Shown piece after piece: positions 9,155-16,949 of a DNA stretch of 45,515 nt. Below the pieces are notes generated by a model, which worked only from the letters and a program-made list of their open reading frames with translations, was not told the DNA's origin and did no database searches. A program made the position numbers and the translations under genes. Every line of letters starts with the position of its first letter. Position 1 is the first letter of the stretch. The stretch is from Frateuria sp. Soil773 (lineage in GTDB: Bacteria; Pseudomonadota; Gammaproteobacteria; Xanthomonadales; Rhodanobacteraceae): assembly GCF_001428405.1 (NCBI RefSeq), contig NZ_LMSL01000006.1, forward strand, positions 241 through 45,755, in the 5' to 3' direction.

Positions 9155-9284
9155 AGACCGCGACGTATCGGGGGCGCTTGCCTTTCTCCCTGCATGAAAG
9201 AGCGGGGCGCCTGCATGCGAAGCGCGGGATTGCGCGCTCTTGCCAATCGGCAGCCAGGCGCATGGTGGGCGAAGGGAGGAAGGC
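9155..9284 (+). other. hisA-hisF spacer with an inverted repeat
   Basis: These 130 bases break an otherwise overlapping operon. They hold an imperfect duplication (CCTGCATG followed by a purine/GCGGG stretch, near 9190 and 9211) and an inverted repeat AAGAGCG (9198-9204) with CGCTCTT (9235-9241). No terminator-like T-run follows. A strong ribosome site GGGAGGAAGG (9274-9283) serves hisF, consistent with loss of translational coupling. Confidence 0.5.
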
Positions 9285-10058
9285 ATGCTGAGCCGTCGCA
9301 TCATTCCCTGCCTCGACGTGCGCGACGGCAAGGTGGTCAAGGGCGTGCGCTTCCGCGACCACGTGGTGATGGGCGAGATCGTGGAACTGGCGTTGCGCTA
9401 CCGCGACGAGGGCGCCGACGAGCTGGTGTTCTACGACATCACCGCCAGCCCCGAGGGGCGCAGCGTGGACCGGGGCTGGGTCGAGCGGGTGGCGCGTGCG
9501 ATCGACATCCCGTTCTGCGTGGCGGGCGGCATCCGCTCGGTCGACGAGGCGCGCGCGGTGCTGCATGCGGGCGCGGACAAGATCTCGGTGAATTCGCCGG
9601 CGCTGGAGCGACCGGCGCTGATCGACGAACTGGCCGCGGCCTTCGGCGTGCAGTGCGTGGTGGTGGGCATCGACAGCCTGCGCGACGGCGATGGCGAATG
9701 GCGGGTGCGCCAGTACACCGGCGACCCCGCGAAGACGCAGGCGCTGGCGCGACGCACCCTGGACTGGCTGGTGGAGGCGCAGCAGCGCGGCGCCGGCGAG
9801 ATCGTGCTCAACTGCATGGGCAGCGACGGCGTGCGCCGCGGCTACGACCTGGCGCAGCTCGAAGTGGCGCGCGCGCTGTGCCGCGTGCCGCTGGTCGCTT
9901 CCGGCGGCGCCGGCGCGCCGGCGCATTTCCGCGACGCCTTCGTGGATGCCGACGTGGACGGCGCGCTGGCCGCCAGCGTGTTCCACTCGGGGGCCATCGC
10001 GATACCCGAACTCAAGCGTTACCTGAGGGATCAGGGCGTGGCGGTGCGCGTTTCCTAG
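9285..10058 (+). CDS. hisF: Imidazole glycerol phosphate synthase, cyclase subunit
   Basis: The cyclase barrel (257 residues) that joins ammonia from HisH to PRFAR, giving imidazole glycerol phosphate and AICAR. The catalytic Asp11 is in [11 protein letters not shown] and the second catalytic Asp is in [11 protein letters not shown]; phosphate loops CVAGGIRS and ASGGAGAP are present. I chose the ATG at 9285, which gives the family N-terminus [11 protein letters not shown] and has a GGGAGGAAGG ribosome site. The frame opens 45 bases earlier, but that extension is not family-like. hisI is 663 bases further on, beyond a repeat array. Confidence 0.97.
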   Translation: MLSRRIIPCLDVRDGKVVKGVRFRDHVVMGEIVELALRYRDEGADELVFYDITASPEGRSVDRGWVERVARAIDIPFCVAGGIRSVDEARAVLHAGADKISVNSPALERPALIDELAAAFGVQCVVVGIDSLRDGDGEWRVRQYTGDPAKTQALARRTLDWLVEAQQRGAGEIVLNCMGSDGVRRGYDLAQLEVARALCRVPLVASGGAGAPAHFRDAFVDADVDGALAASVFHSGAIAIPELKRYLRDQGVAVRVS

Positions 10059-10065
10059 GGCAGGA

Positions 10066-10106
10066 GAATGCGTATTTCCCGGAACGGCTCATGGCGGTAC
10101 GCATTC
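10066..10106. repeat. Inverted repeat downstream of hisF
   Basis: GAATGCGTA at 10066-10074 and its perfect complement TACGCATTC at 10098-10106 flank a 23-base loop, eight bases after the hisF stop. There is no following T-run, so this is a possible RNA hairpin or the ragged edge of the repeat array rather than a clear terminator. Confidence 0.5.
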
Positions 10107-10114
10107 CCAGATGC

Positions 10115-10669
10115 CGTCATTCCGGCGCAGGCCGGAATCCAGCGCCTTTCGCGCGGCGGTACGGCTTCAAAGGCGCTGGATTCCAGCTTTCGCTGGAATG
10201 ACGGTGTGGAAAACACGGGTTCCTTGCATGCCTGGGCGCATATCGATAGCAGCAGTACGTGTCCGCCGAGCCGTCATTCCGGCGCAGGCCGGAATCCAGC
10301 GCCTTTCGCACGGCGACACGGCTTCAAAGACATTGGATTCCAGCTTTCGCTGGAATGACGACGTGAAAACGGATTCCTCGTATGCCCTGGCACATGTCGA
10401 TAGCAGCGGTACGTGTCCGCCGAGCCGTCATTCCGGCGCAGGCCGGAATCCAGCGCCTTTCGCGCGGCGACACGGCTTCAAAGACACTGGATTCCAGCTT
10501 TCGCTGGAATGACGAAGTGAAAACGGGTTCCTTGGTATGCCTTGGCGCATGTCGATAGCAGCGGTACGTGTCCGCCGAGCCGTCATTCCGGCGCAGGCCG
10601 GAATCCAGTGCCTTTCGCACGGTGAAGGGGCTTCAAAGGCACTAGGTTCCAGCTTTCGCTTGAATGACG
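10115..10669. repeat. Tandem array of four REPIN-like palindromic units between hisF and hisI
   Basis: Four 89-base units lie at 10115-10203, 10272-10360, 10426-10514 and 10581-10669, with start-to-start distances of 157, 154 and 155. Each unit begins CGTCATTCC and ends GGAATGACG. Each has two inner hairpins (ATTCCGGC-GCAG-GCCGGAAT and ATTCCAGC-TTTC-GCTGGAAT), and outer arms that pair across the unit (CCAGCGCCTTT with AAAGGCGCTGG, with some substitutions). Two inverted REP-type hairpins make a REPIN. The spacers are also repeats of one another, sharing ATGCC(T)TGGCGCATGTCGATAGCAG, and a diverged copy of this spacer precedes hisI. The array therefore grew by tandem duplication of unit plus spacer. 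Confidence 0.85.
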
Positions 10670-10721
10670 TGAAGAACGAACTCTTTGCATGCCTTGGCGC
10701 ATGCCCATAGCAGGTATCCCG

Positions 10722-11363
10722 ATGACTCGCGCGAACGCTTCTCCCGATCTTTCCGACCTCGACTGGGCCAAGGGCGGCGGATTGCTGCCGGCCATCGTGC
10801 AGCACTGGCTGAGCGGCGAGGTGCTGATGCTCGGCTACATGAATGCCGAGGCGCTGGCCGAGACCCGGCGCAGCGGCCATGTCACTTTCTACAGCCGCAG
10901 CAGGCAACGCCTGTGGACCAAGGGCGAAAGCTCCGGCCACGTGCTCGAGCTGAAATCCGTCCGCATCGATTGCGACGCCGATACCCTGCTGGTGCAGGCC
11001 GCGCCGCACGGGCCCACCTGCCACGAAGGAACCTCGAGCTGCTTCGGCGAAAGCGCGGCGGTCCGCCCGCCGCTGGGCTTCCTGGCCGAACTGGATGCCC
11101 TGGTCGCGCGCCGCCATGCCGAGCGGCCCGCGGGCAGCTACACCACCGGCCTGTTCGACGGGGGGATCCGGCGGATCGCGCAGAAGGTGGGAGAGGAGGG
11201 CGTGGAGACCGCGCTTGCCGCGGTGGCACAGGACGACGCGGCCCTGCTCGGCGAGGCCGCCGACCTCGTGTTCCACCTCACGGTGGCCTTGCATGCGCGC
11301 GGGCTCGGTTTGGCCCAGGTCGCCACGGTACTGGCCGAGCGCCATGCCGAACGGGCGCGTTGA
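10722..11363 (+). CDS. hisI: Bifunctional phosphoribosyl-AMP cyclohydrolase / phosphoribosyl-ATP pyrophosphatase
   Basis: A HisI-HisE fusion of 213 residues performing the second and third steps of the pathway. The N-terminal cyclohydrolase shows VLMLGYMNAEAL, SRQRLWTKGESSGH and the zinc-site HGPTCHEGTSSCF; the C-terminal MazG-like pyrophosphatase domain contains KVGEEGVETALAAV and ADLVFHL. I chose the ATG at 10722 because the in-frame ATG at 10689 lies inside the repeated spacer of the REPIN array (the same ATGCC..GGCGCATG occurs in each spacer) and would add a non-conserved 11 residues. The gene is detached from the rest of the operon and may need its own promoter or read through a highly structured leader. 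Confidence 0.95.
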   Translation: MTRANASPDLSDLDWAKGGGLLPAIVQHWLSGEVLMLGYMNAEALAETRRSGHVTFYSRSRQRLWTKGESSGHVLELKSVRIDCDADTLLVQAAPHGPTCHEGTSSCFGESAAVRPPLGFLAELDALVARRHAERPAGSYTTGLFDGGIRRIAQKVGEEGVETALAAVAQDDAALLGEAADLVFHLTVALHARGLGLAQVATVLAERHAERAR

Positions 11364-11499
11364 ACAGGCACGCTGAACGGCGCGCCGGCTCAGGTCGAGA
11401 GAGCACGGCAAGCAAGTCGAACGGATGGTCGGGCAGGTCCGCCCCGCTTGCGCCGAATGGTCGTGCCAGGCGATCGAGCGGGGCTCGCCGCGGAAGGTG

Positions 11500-12504
11500 T
11501 CAGGGTGCGCTATCGCGTGGCGGCTTGAACGGCACGGGCGCGCCGATGGCGAGACCTTCGCGCCAGCGCGCGAGCTGCGCGGCGATGCCCTTGCCGACGT
11601 CGATCTGGGGTTCCGACGGCGTCAGCTTGTCGCGCTGTTCCCAGTTGCCGATCTCGCGCGAGGCCAGCTTGAACGCTTCGATGAAATCGGGCGTGCGGTT
11701 CAGCGCATCGACCAGCCAGGCACGACCGAAGTAGGTGGCGTCCGAATCGCTGCCGCAGCCGAACGAGCTGCGGTCGCTGCGCGCGGCGGTGAGCACCAGG
11801 GTGCCCGGCCCGCGCAGCGGCGGCACGAAGCCGCCGGAATAGCAGGCGTTGATCACCGCCACCTTCCACTTGAACGGGCGCTTGGCCAGGATCGCCCCCA
11901 GGTCCTGGGCACCGATCTGGTCCAGCGGCAGCGGGTCCATGTCGACCAGCAGCGTGTGGTCCTCGCTGCCGTGGGTGGTGACGTAGAGCAGCAGGATGTC
12001 CTGTTCCGGCTGCATGACGCGGGCCAGGCCGTCCAGGGCCGCCTCGAGGTTGCTCCAACTGGCCAGCGGCCGGGTGGACAGCGCGTCCGGGCTGTTTTCC
12101 AGCACCAGCGCGTGCGCGCCGGGGCCGAAGCGGTGGGTGAACAGGGTGGCCGCGTATTCGGCCTCGTTGCGGAACACGTCCTCGCTGCCGTCGGCGGCGA
12201 AGGCGAGCAGGTAGAGGTTGGGGCGGCCGGGAACGCGCGGCCCAAGGCCGGCCAGGGCCTCGTGCAGTTTCTGCGGCTGCGCGTAGATCACCTGTTCCGG
12301 CGTGGGGGCCTGCGGCGGCCAGTCGTCGGATGCGGTGTCGTCCCCGGGTACGGGCGCCGGTGCGGCGGCGGTCGATGCGGCCGGCGGCGCAGGCGGGGCG
12401 ACAGGGCCGTGCCCGCCCTGCTGCGGCACGGGCGCGCGCAGCAGGAGAACGGCCAGCGCCACGCCGGCGACGAACGCGAGCAGGGTGGTCAGTGCGGTGC
12501 GCAT
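11500..12504 (-). CDS. Membrane-anchored C13-family (legumain/caspase-like) cysteine peptidase
   Basis: A 334-residue protein with an N-terminal membrane segment (about 5-23), a Pro/Ala-rich linker (24-70) and a C13 peptidase-like domain. The catalytic dyad is His178 in YVTTHGSED and Cys221 in VINACYSGGF, the arrangement of legumain and the wider caspase-haemoglobinase fold. The single anchor with a long linker places the domain in the periplasm. It begins 16 bases after mtnC and is probably cotranscribed with the methionine-salvage genes, though no functional link is known to me. I chose the ATG at 12504, whose product begins directly with the membrane segment; the open frame extends further. 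Substrate unknown. Confidence 0.8.
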   Translation of the reverse strand: MRTALTTLLAFVAGVALAVLLLRAPVPQQGGHGPVAPPAPPAASTAAAPAPVPGDDTASDDWPPQAPTPEQVIYAQPQKLHEALAGLGPRVPGRPNLYLLAFAADGSEDVFRNEAEYAATLFTHRFGPGAHALVLENSPDALSTRPLASWSNLEAALDGLARVMQPEQDILLLYVTTHGSEDHTLLVDMDPLPLDQIGAQDLGAILAKRPFKWKVAVINACYSGGFVPPLRGPGTLVLTAARSDRSSFGCGSDSDATYFGRAWLVDALNRTPDFIEAFKLASREIGNWEQRDKLTPSEPQIDVGKGIAAQLARWREGLAIGAPVPFKPPRDSAP

Positions 12505-12520
12505 GCGCGGGTGGCGGGGA

Positions 12521-13207
12521 TCAGGGAGCGATGGCGTCGAAGTCGGCGTAGGCCGTATGCGCCGGCCGTGCCGGCAGCGCTTGCGGCGGCCGCACCAGCC
12601 AGCCGGTCTGCATTCCGGCGGCGCTCGCGGCATCCAGCTCCTCGACGATGTCGGAGAGGAACAGCATGTGTTCCGGCCGCTCGCCGACCGCCTCGACGAT
12701 CCGCCGGTAGGACGCGGCCTCGCGCTTGGGGCCGATCTCGGTGTCGAAGTAGCCGGCGAAGAGAGGCGTCAGGTCGCCCGCCTCGCTGTATCGGAAGAAC
12801 AGCTTCTGCGCCTGCACCGAGCCGGACGAATACACGTACAGGTGGATGCCGTCGGCGCGCCACTGGTGCAGCCGGGCCGCCACTTCGGGATAGACATGGG
12901 CCCGGTAGTCGCCGGCCTCGTAGCCTTCCTTCCAGATCATGCCCTGCAGCGCCTTCAGCGCGGTCGACTTGCGGTCCTCGTCGATCCAGCGCAGCAGCAT
13001 CTCGATCACTTCCTGCCGGCTGGCCTCGACCAGCCCGGCTTCCTTCGCCGCCTCGTGCAGCCAGTGCTGCACCTCGGGGCGGTCGACGTGGGTCTCGACG
13101 AAGCCCGGCAGGCGCTTGCGCGCATAAGGAAACAGCACGTCCTTGACGAAGCTGATCGAGCTGGTGGTGCCTTCGATGTCGGTGACGATGGCGCGGATTT
13201 CGATCAT
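12521..13207 (-). CDS. mtnC: Acireductone synthase (enolase-phosphatase E1)
   Basis: A 228-residue HAD-superfamily enzyme that enolises and dephosphorylates 2,3-diketo-5-methylthiopentyl-1-phosphate to acireductone in methionine salvage. The nucleophile motif is TDIEGTT (Asp10, Glu12), typical of E1; motif II is in VYSSGSVQAQKLFF and the acidic motif is in FLSDIVEELDAASAAGM. The start is the ATG at 13207 (MIEIRAIVTD). It follows mtnD with a 77-base gap and precedes the C13 peptidase gene. Confidence 0.96.
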   Translation of the reverse strand: MIEIRAIVTDIEGTTSSISFVKDVLFPYARKRLPGFVETHVDRPEVQHWLHEAAKEAGLVEASRQEVIEMLLRWIDEDRKSTALKALQGMIWKEGYEAGDYRAHVYPEVAARLHQWRADGIHLYVYSSGSVQAQKLFFRYSEAGDLTPLFAGYFDTEIGPKREAASYRRIVEAVGERPEHMLFLSDIVEELDAASAAGMQTGWLVRPPQALPARPAHTAYADFDAIAP

Positions 13208-13284
13208 GGCGGCAGCCGTGCGAAGAAGGTCGGCCAGTGTAGCGTGCGCACCGCGGCCGATCGACCGCGGTACGCAGGGCGGCG

Positions 13285-13854
13285 TCAGGCGCGGCCGGCC
13301 GCCGGCGCCTGCGGCGTCATCCGCGGAAAGCGCTGGGCGATGTCCGTGCCGGTGAAGTTCGCCACCCAGCCATCCTTGTTGGTGAACAGGCGGATGGCCA
13401 CGAAGTAGGGCGCCTCGCTCATGTCGAACCAGTGGGGCGTGCCGTCCGGCACGCCGATCAGGTCGCCCTGCTCGCACAGCACGTCGTAGACCTTGCCGCC
13501 GACGTGCAGGGTGAACTGGCCGCTGCCGGCGACGAAGAAGCGCACCTCGTCCTCGCTGTGGGTGTGCTCGCTCAAGAACTTCTGGCGCAGCGCGGCGCGG
13601 TCGGGATGGTCCGGCGCGAGGCTGATCACGTCCACGGCCTGGTAGCCTTCCTCGCGCATCAGGCGGTCGATGTCCCGGCGATAGGCCGCGATCACCTCGT
13701 CCTGGCCGGCGCCGGGCGCGATCGGCTGGGTGGCCTGCCACTGCTCGAAGCGCACGCCGATGCGGCCCAGCTCACGGGCGATCTCCTCCAGCGTGGTGTG
13801 CACGGCCAGCGGCTGTTCCGGCTGCCGGTCGTCGAAGATGCGCAAGCGGCTCAT
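13285..13854 (-). CDS. mtnD: Acireductone dioxygenase
   Basis: A cupin enzyme of 189 residues that oxidises acireductone; with Fe(II) it gives the methionine keto-acid precursor and formate, with Ni(II) an off-pathway product and CO. The metal ligands are all present: His97 and His99 in SEHTHSEDE, Glu103, and His141 in GTPHWFDM. The start (MSRLRIFDD) overlaps the mtnB stop by four bases, so the two are translationally coupled. Length and motifs are normal. Confidence 0.96.
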   Translation of the reverse strand: MSRLRIFDDRQPEQPLAVHTTLEEIARELGRIGVRFEQWQATQPIAPGAGQDEVIAAYRRDIDRLMREEGYQAVDVISLAPDHPDRAALRQKFLSEHTHSEDEVRFFVAGSGQFTLHVGGKVYDVLCEQGDLIGVPDGTPHWFDMSEAPYFVAIRLFTNKDGWVANFTGTDIAQRFPRMTPQAPAAGRA

Positions 13855-14498
13855 GCGGTCAGCCTCCTCAGGTCGAGTTCGCAGGCGAGCAGGAATTCCA
13901 GCGCCTCCAGGTGGCGGCGGGTCTCGGCCATGTCGCGGCCCCAGGTATAGATGCCGTGGCCGTCGATCAGGTAGGCATGCAGCGGCTTGCCGGCGTCGAG
14001 CCAGGCGTCCACCCGGGCGACCAGGTCGGGCATGTGCTGCGTGTTGGGGAACACCGGTATCTCCAGCACGCTCTCGTGGGTGCTGTAGCCGGTGATCGCC
14101 TTCTGCAGCTCCCAGCCTTCCAGGCGGACGGCACCCGCGCCGGCGAACAGCCGCGAGGCGACGCTTTGCGTGCGCGAATGGGTGTGCAGCACCACGCCGA
14201 CGTCCGGCCAGCGGCGGTAGACCTGGGTGTGCAGCGCGGTCTCGGCGCTGGGACGGGCCCCGGTGCCGACGGCCTGCCCCTGCATGTCCACCACCATGAT
14301 GTCGTCGCGGCCCAGCTTGCCCTTGTCGCGGCCGGAGACGGTGATGGCGGCGTGGCCGGCGTCCAGGCGCATCGAGAAGTTGCTGCTGGTCGCCGGCGTC
14401 CAGCCCGCCGCGGCGAGCTCGCGCGCGGCATCGGCGATGGCGTCCGCGCAACGCGCGAAGTTCTCCGGATCGAGCGGAGCGGGGAAGGTCTGGTTCAT
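13851..14498 (-). CDS. mtnB: Methylthioribulose-1-phosphate dehydratase
   Basis: A class II aldolase-fold zinc enzyme (215 residues) dehydrating methylthioribulose-1-phosphate, the step before MtnC. Zinc-binding histidines are His105 and His107 in VLHTHSRT and a later one in [11 protein letters not shown]; the TSSNFSMR substrate-phosphate region is present near the N-terminus. I chose the ATG at 14498 (MNQTFPAP), because the longer open frame adds residues unlike the family. It is first in the mtnB-mtnD-mtnC-peptidase cluster. A 14-base perfect palindrome begins four bases before the start codon and no Shine-Dalgarno sequence is visible. Confidence 0.95.
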   Translation of the reverse strand: MNQTFPAPLDPENFARCADAIADAARELAAAGWTPATSSNFSMRLDAGHAAITVSGRDKGKLGRDDIMVVDMQGQAVGTGARPSAETALHTQVYRRWPDVGVVLHTHSRTQSVASRLFAGAGAVRLEGWELQKAITGYSTHESVLEIPVFPNTQHMPDLVARVDAWLDAGKPLHAYLIDGHGIYTWGRDMAETRRHLEALEFLLACELDLRRLTA

Positions 14499-14502
14499 GG
14501 GA

Positions 14503-14531
14503 TTTGGACGTCCAAACGATGGGTGACTATA
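14503..14531 (-). promoter_or_regulatory. mtnB leader palindrome and -10 element
   Basis: TTTGGACGTCCAAA at 14503-14516 is a perfect palindrome. On the minus strand TATAGT (14526-14531) reads as a -10 element, placing the start of transcription near the palindrome edge. A regulator bound here would block the promoter or early leader. The core GGACGTCC matches the MetJ met-box AGACGTCT at six of eight bases, but only one box is present. Confidence 0.45.
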
Positions 14532-14662
14532 ACATGCCGCGCACCGCGCATTCCGATGAATGCGAACCACTTGCAAATCAGGTCTGCACGGGCGATCGGG
14601 CGTACTATCGGGCACGGGCTCGCCGCCGCTGGCGGCGGATCATCCAAGACGGAGGTATACCA

Positions 14663-14995
14663 ATGTCGCAAGAAAAGAATATCGAGTCGCGTCGCCGCTT
14701 CCTCAAGATGGCCGCGGGTACGGCCGCCGCCGCCGCGGTCGTGGGCGGGCTGCCGCGTTTCGCGCGCGCGGCCGACCTGCCGCACGTGACGGAGACGGAT
14801 CCGACCGCCAAGGCGCTGGGCTATGTCGAGGACGCCAGCAAGACCACCGACGCGAAGCACAAGGCGGGCGACGACTGCGCCAACTGCCAGTTCTACACGG
14901 GCGGCCCCACCGGCTACGGTCCGTGCCAGTTGTTCCCGGGCAAGTCGGTCAATGCGAAGGGCTGGTGCGTATCGCACGCCCCGAAGAAAGCCTGA
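14663..14995 (+). CDS. High-potential iron-sulfur protein (HiPIP), Tat-exported
   Basis: A 110-residue precursor. Residues 1-37 are a twin-arginine signal (ESRRRFLKMAAGT, alanine-rich core, then RFARA), so the folded protein is exported to the periplasm with its cluster in place. The mature part has the four HiPIP cysteines Cys72, Cys75, Cys88 and Cys102 (DDCANCQFY, GPCQLFPG, GWCVSHA), which hold one [4Fe-4S] cluster used as a soluble electron carrier. The start is the ATG at 14663 behind a good GGAGGT ribosome site (14651-14656); a longer open frame upstream is not family-like. It is monocistronic with its own terminator and divergent from mtnB. Confidence 0.93.
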   Translation: MSQEKNIESRRRFLKMAAGTAAAAAVVGGLPRFARAADLPHVTETDPTAKALGYVEDASKTTDAKHKAGDDCANCQFYTGGPTGYGPCQLFPGKSVNAKGWCVSHAPKKA

Positions 14996-15021
14996 CCGCG
15001 CAGCGCACGCTGCCGCAACGC

Positions 15022-15049
15022 AAAAAGGCCGGCGTCATGCCGGCCTTTT
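15022..15049 (+). terminator. Rho-independent terminator of the HiPIP gene
   Basis: AAAAAGGCCGGC, a five-base loop and GCCGGCCTTTT form a strong G+C-rich stem ending in T residues, about 26 bases after the HiPIP stop. The A-run on the left arm means it could also work on the minus strand. Confidence 0.9.
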
Positions 15050-15418
15050 CGTTTTCGTGTCCGTCGCCCGATGGCGCTTGCTCGTCGATGGCCGGGCGAG
15101 CGCCCTGGTGGCCGAAGAAAGTGCTGCCCGGCGCGCCATGCTGAGGAGCTGACCTGTTGCGTGACGCGCCGGGCGGCGATCCGGGGCCCACTGCCAAGTG
15201 ATCAACCCGCGGACTGGGGATGATACTCCCGCCCGGCGCGATTGGGCGGTGGCAGGTCCAGATTTTCTCGAAAAATTCTCGTTAAAGTCTTTTAAAACAA
15301 TGACTTGAGATGAAAATCTCAATCTCCCTGGAGATTTGGGAGGCTGTTTTCTTGCCATCCGGATTTTACGGGATCGCCGACGTTCATGGCATTTCGGCGA
15401 ACTTATGCTTGCCGGAAA
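15050..15418. other. Non-coding stretch with an AT-rich hairpin cluster
   Basis: No gene is supported here. The half near the HiPIP gene is ordinary G+C-rich DNA. About 15255-15365 is AT-rich and holds TTGAGAT-GAAA-ATCTCAA (15305-15322), then AATCTC-CCTG-GAGATT (15321-15336), so two hairpins compete for the same bases, plus CTCCC/GGGAG (15324-15342). It lies downstream of the minus-strand permease gene and could end or stabilise that transcript, although there is no clear T-run. Confidence 0.45.
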
Positions 15419-16873
15419 TCAGCGCGACTCCGTTTCCAACTGCCGCCGCAACTGGCTGTGCCGCCGCCCGTAGCCGAAATAGATCGCCATGCCGAGCACG
15501 GTCCAGATACCGAGCATCAGCCACTGGTACCAGTTTTCCCAGTACAGCAGGACCAGGCAACTGAACACGCCGAGCGTGCAGGTCACCGGCGCCCACGGCA
15601 CGCGGAACGTGCGCGGCAGCTCGGGGCGCGTGCGGCGCAGGATCAGCACGCCGGCGCAGACGGCGACGAAGGCGATCAGGGTGCCCATCGAGACCAGGTC
15701 GCCGAGCACGTCGAGCGGGAACACCGCCGCCAGCGCCGCGATGCCCAGGCCGGTGATCACGGTGTTGATGTGCGGCGTGCGGTAGCGCGGGTGGATCTTG
15801 GCGAACACCGGCGGCAGCAGGCCGTCGCGGCCCATGATCATGAAGATGCGCGGCTGCGCGATGACCATCACCAGGATCACCGAGGACAGCCCGATCAGCG
15901 CACCGATCTCCACTACCCAGCGCAGCCAGCCGAGCGAGGCGTGCGCCTTGACCGCCGTCACCACCGGCTCGGCGGTGCCGAGCTGGTCGAAGGGCAGCAG
16001 GCCGGTGATCACGGCGGCGATGCCGATGTACAGCACGGTGCAGATCGCGAGCGAGGCCAGCGTGGCGATCGGCAGGTCGCGCTGCGGGTTCCTGGCCTCC
16101 TGCGCGGCGGTGGAGGTGGCCTCGAAGCCGATGTAGGCGAAGAACACCAGCGTGGCGGCGCGCATGATGCCGGACCAGCCGTATTTCTCCGGCGCCTCGT
16201 TGGCCGGGATGAACGGCTGCCAGTAGTCCGGGTTCACGTAGCGCCAGCCGGCGACGATCACGATCACGATCAGGCCGACCTTGAGGATCACCATGGCGAG
16301 GTTGGCGCCGCTGGATTCCCGGATGCCGACGTAGCACAGCCAGGTGAGCGCCAGCACGATCGCCACGGCCGGCAGGTTGAACAGGGCGCCGGTGGCGACC
16401 AGGTGGCCGCCCTGGTAGGCGAGCGGCGCATTGGTCAGCGCGGCGGGCAGGTGGATGCCGACATGGTCGAGCAGGCTGACGAAGTAGCCGGTCCAGCTGA
16501 CCGCGACCGCGGAGGCGGAGACGCCGTATTCGAGCACCATGTTCCAGCCGATGAACCAGGCCACCAGCTCGCCGAGGGTGGCGTACGCGTAGGAATAGGA
16601 ACTGCCCGACATCGGGATCAGCGTGGCGAACTCGGCGTAGCACAGCGCGGTGAAGCTGCAGCAGACCGCAGCGATCACGAAGGCCAGGATGATCGCCGGG
16701 CCGGCGTGCTCGGCGGCGGCCTGGCCGGTGATCACGAAGATGCCGCCGCCGATCACCGCGCCGATGCCGAGCGCGGTCAGCCCCCAGGGGCCGAGCGTGC
16801 GTTGCAGGGCGGGGCCGTGGGTATCCTCGGCATCGGTGAAATCGGTCTTGCGGGCGAGGAGCTGCTTGAGCAT
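15419..16873 (-). CDS. APC-superfamily amino-acid permease
   Basis: A 484-residue inner-membrane transporter with about twelve hydrophobic segments. The first membrane helix carries the APC signature GIGAVIGGGIFVITG, followed by GPAIILAFVIAA and the YAEFATLIPMSGSSYSYAY region; EATSTAAQEARNPQRDLP is the conserved cytoplasmic loop of the cationic amino-acid transporter/YfnA branch. The substrate cannot be read from the sequence. I chose the ATG at 16873 (MLKQLLARKTDF), which has GGAAG just upstream, over one five codons earlier with no ribosome site. It is a paralogue of, and downstream in tandem with, the next permease gene (76 bases apart), and may share its transcript. Confidence 0.9.
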   Translation of the reverse strand: MLKQLLARKTDFTDAEDTHGPALQRTLGPWGLTALGIGAVIGGGIFVITGQAAAEHAGPAIILAFVIAAVCCSFTALCYAEFATLIPMSGSSYSYAYATLGELVAWFIGWNMVLEYGVSASAVAVSWTGYFVSLLDHVGIHLPAALTNAPLAYQGGHLVATGALFNLPAVAIVLALTWLCYVGIRESSGANLAMVILKVGLIVIVIVAGWRYVNPDYWQPFIPANEAPEKYGWSGIMRAATLVFFAYIGFEATSTAAQEARNPQRDLPIATLASLAICTVLYIGIAAVITGLLPFDQLGTAEPVVTAVKAHASLGWLRWVVEIGALIGLSSVILVMVIAQPRIFMIMGRDGLLPPVFAKIHPRYRTPHINTVITGLGIAALAAVFPLDVLGDLVSMGTLIAFVAVCAGVLILRRTRPELPRTFRVPWAPVTCTLGVFSCLVLLYWENWYQWLMLGIWTVLGMAIYFGYGRRHSQLRRQLETESR

Positions 16874-16949
16874 GTGGCTTCCGTACATGAGACCGGCACG
16901 ACGGTGTCGTGCCGGGGGATGTGGCGGTCAGTGCGCGCGATCGCGCGGA

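Noticed and set aside
10068-10620. Short open frames within the REPIN-like array on both strands
   Set aside because: They consist of the translated repeat (for example RRPESSAF and FRWNDG repeated) and have no ribosome sites.
10115-10669. Regularly spaced repeats resembling a small CRISPR array
   Set aside because: The repeats are 89 bases and internally palindromic, the spacers are copies of each other rather than unique, and no cas gene is present.
14499-14662. A SAM or SAH riboswitch upstream of mtnB
   Set aside because: The inferred leader is about 20 bases, far too short for a known aptamer; only a protein-binding-type palindrome is visible.
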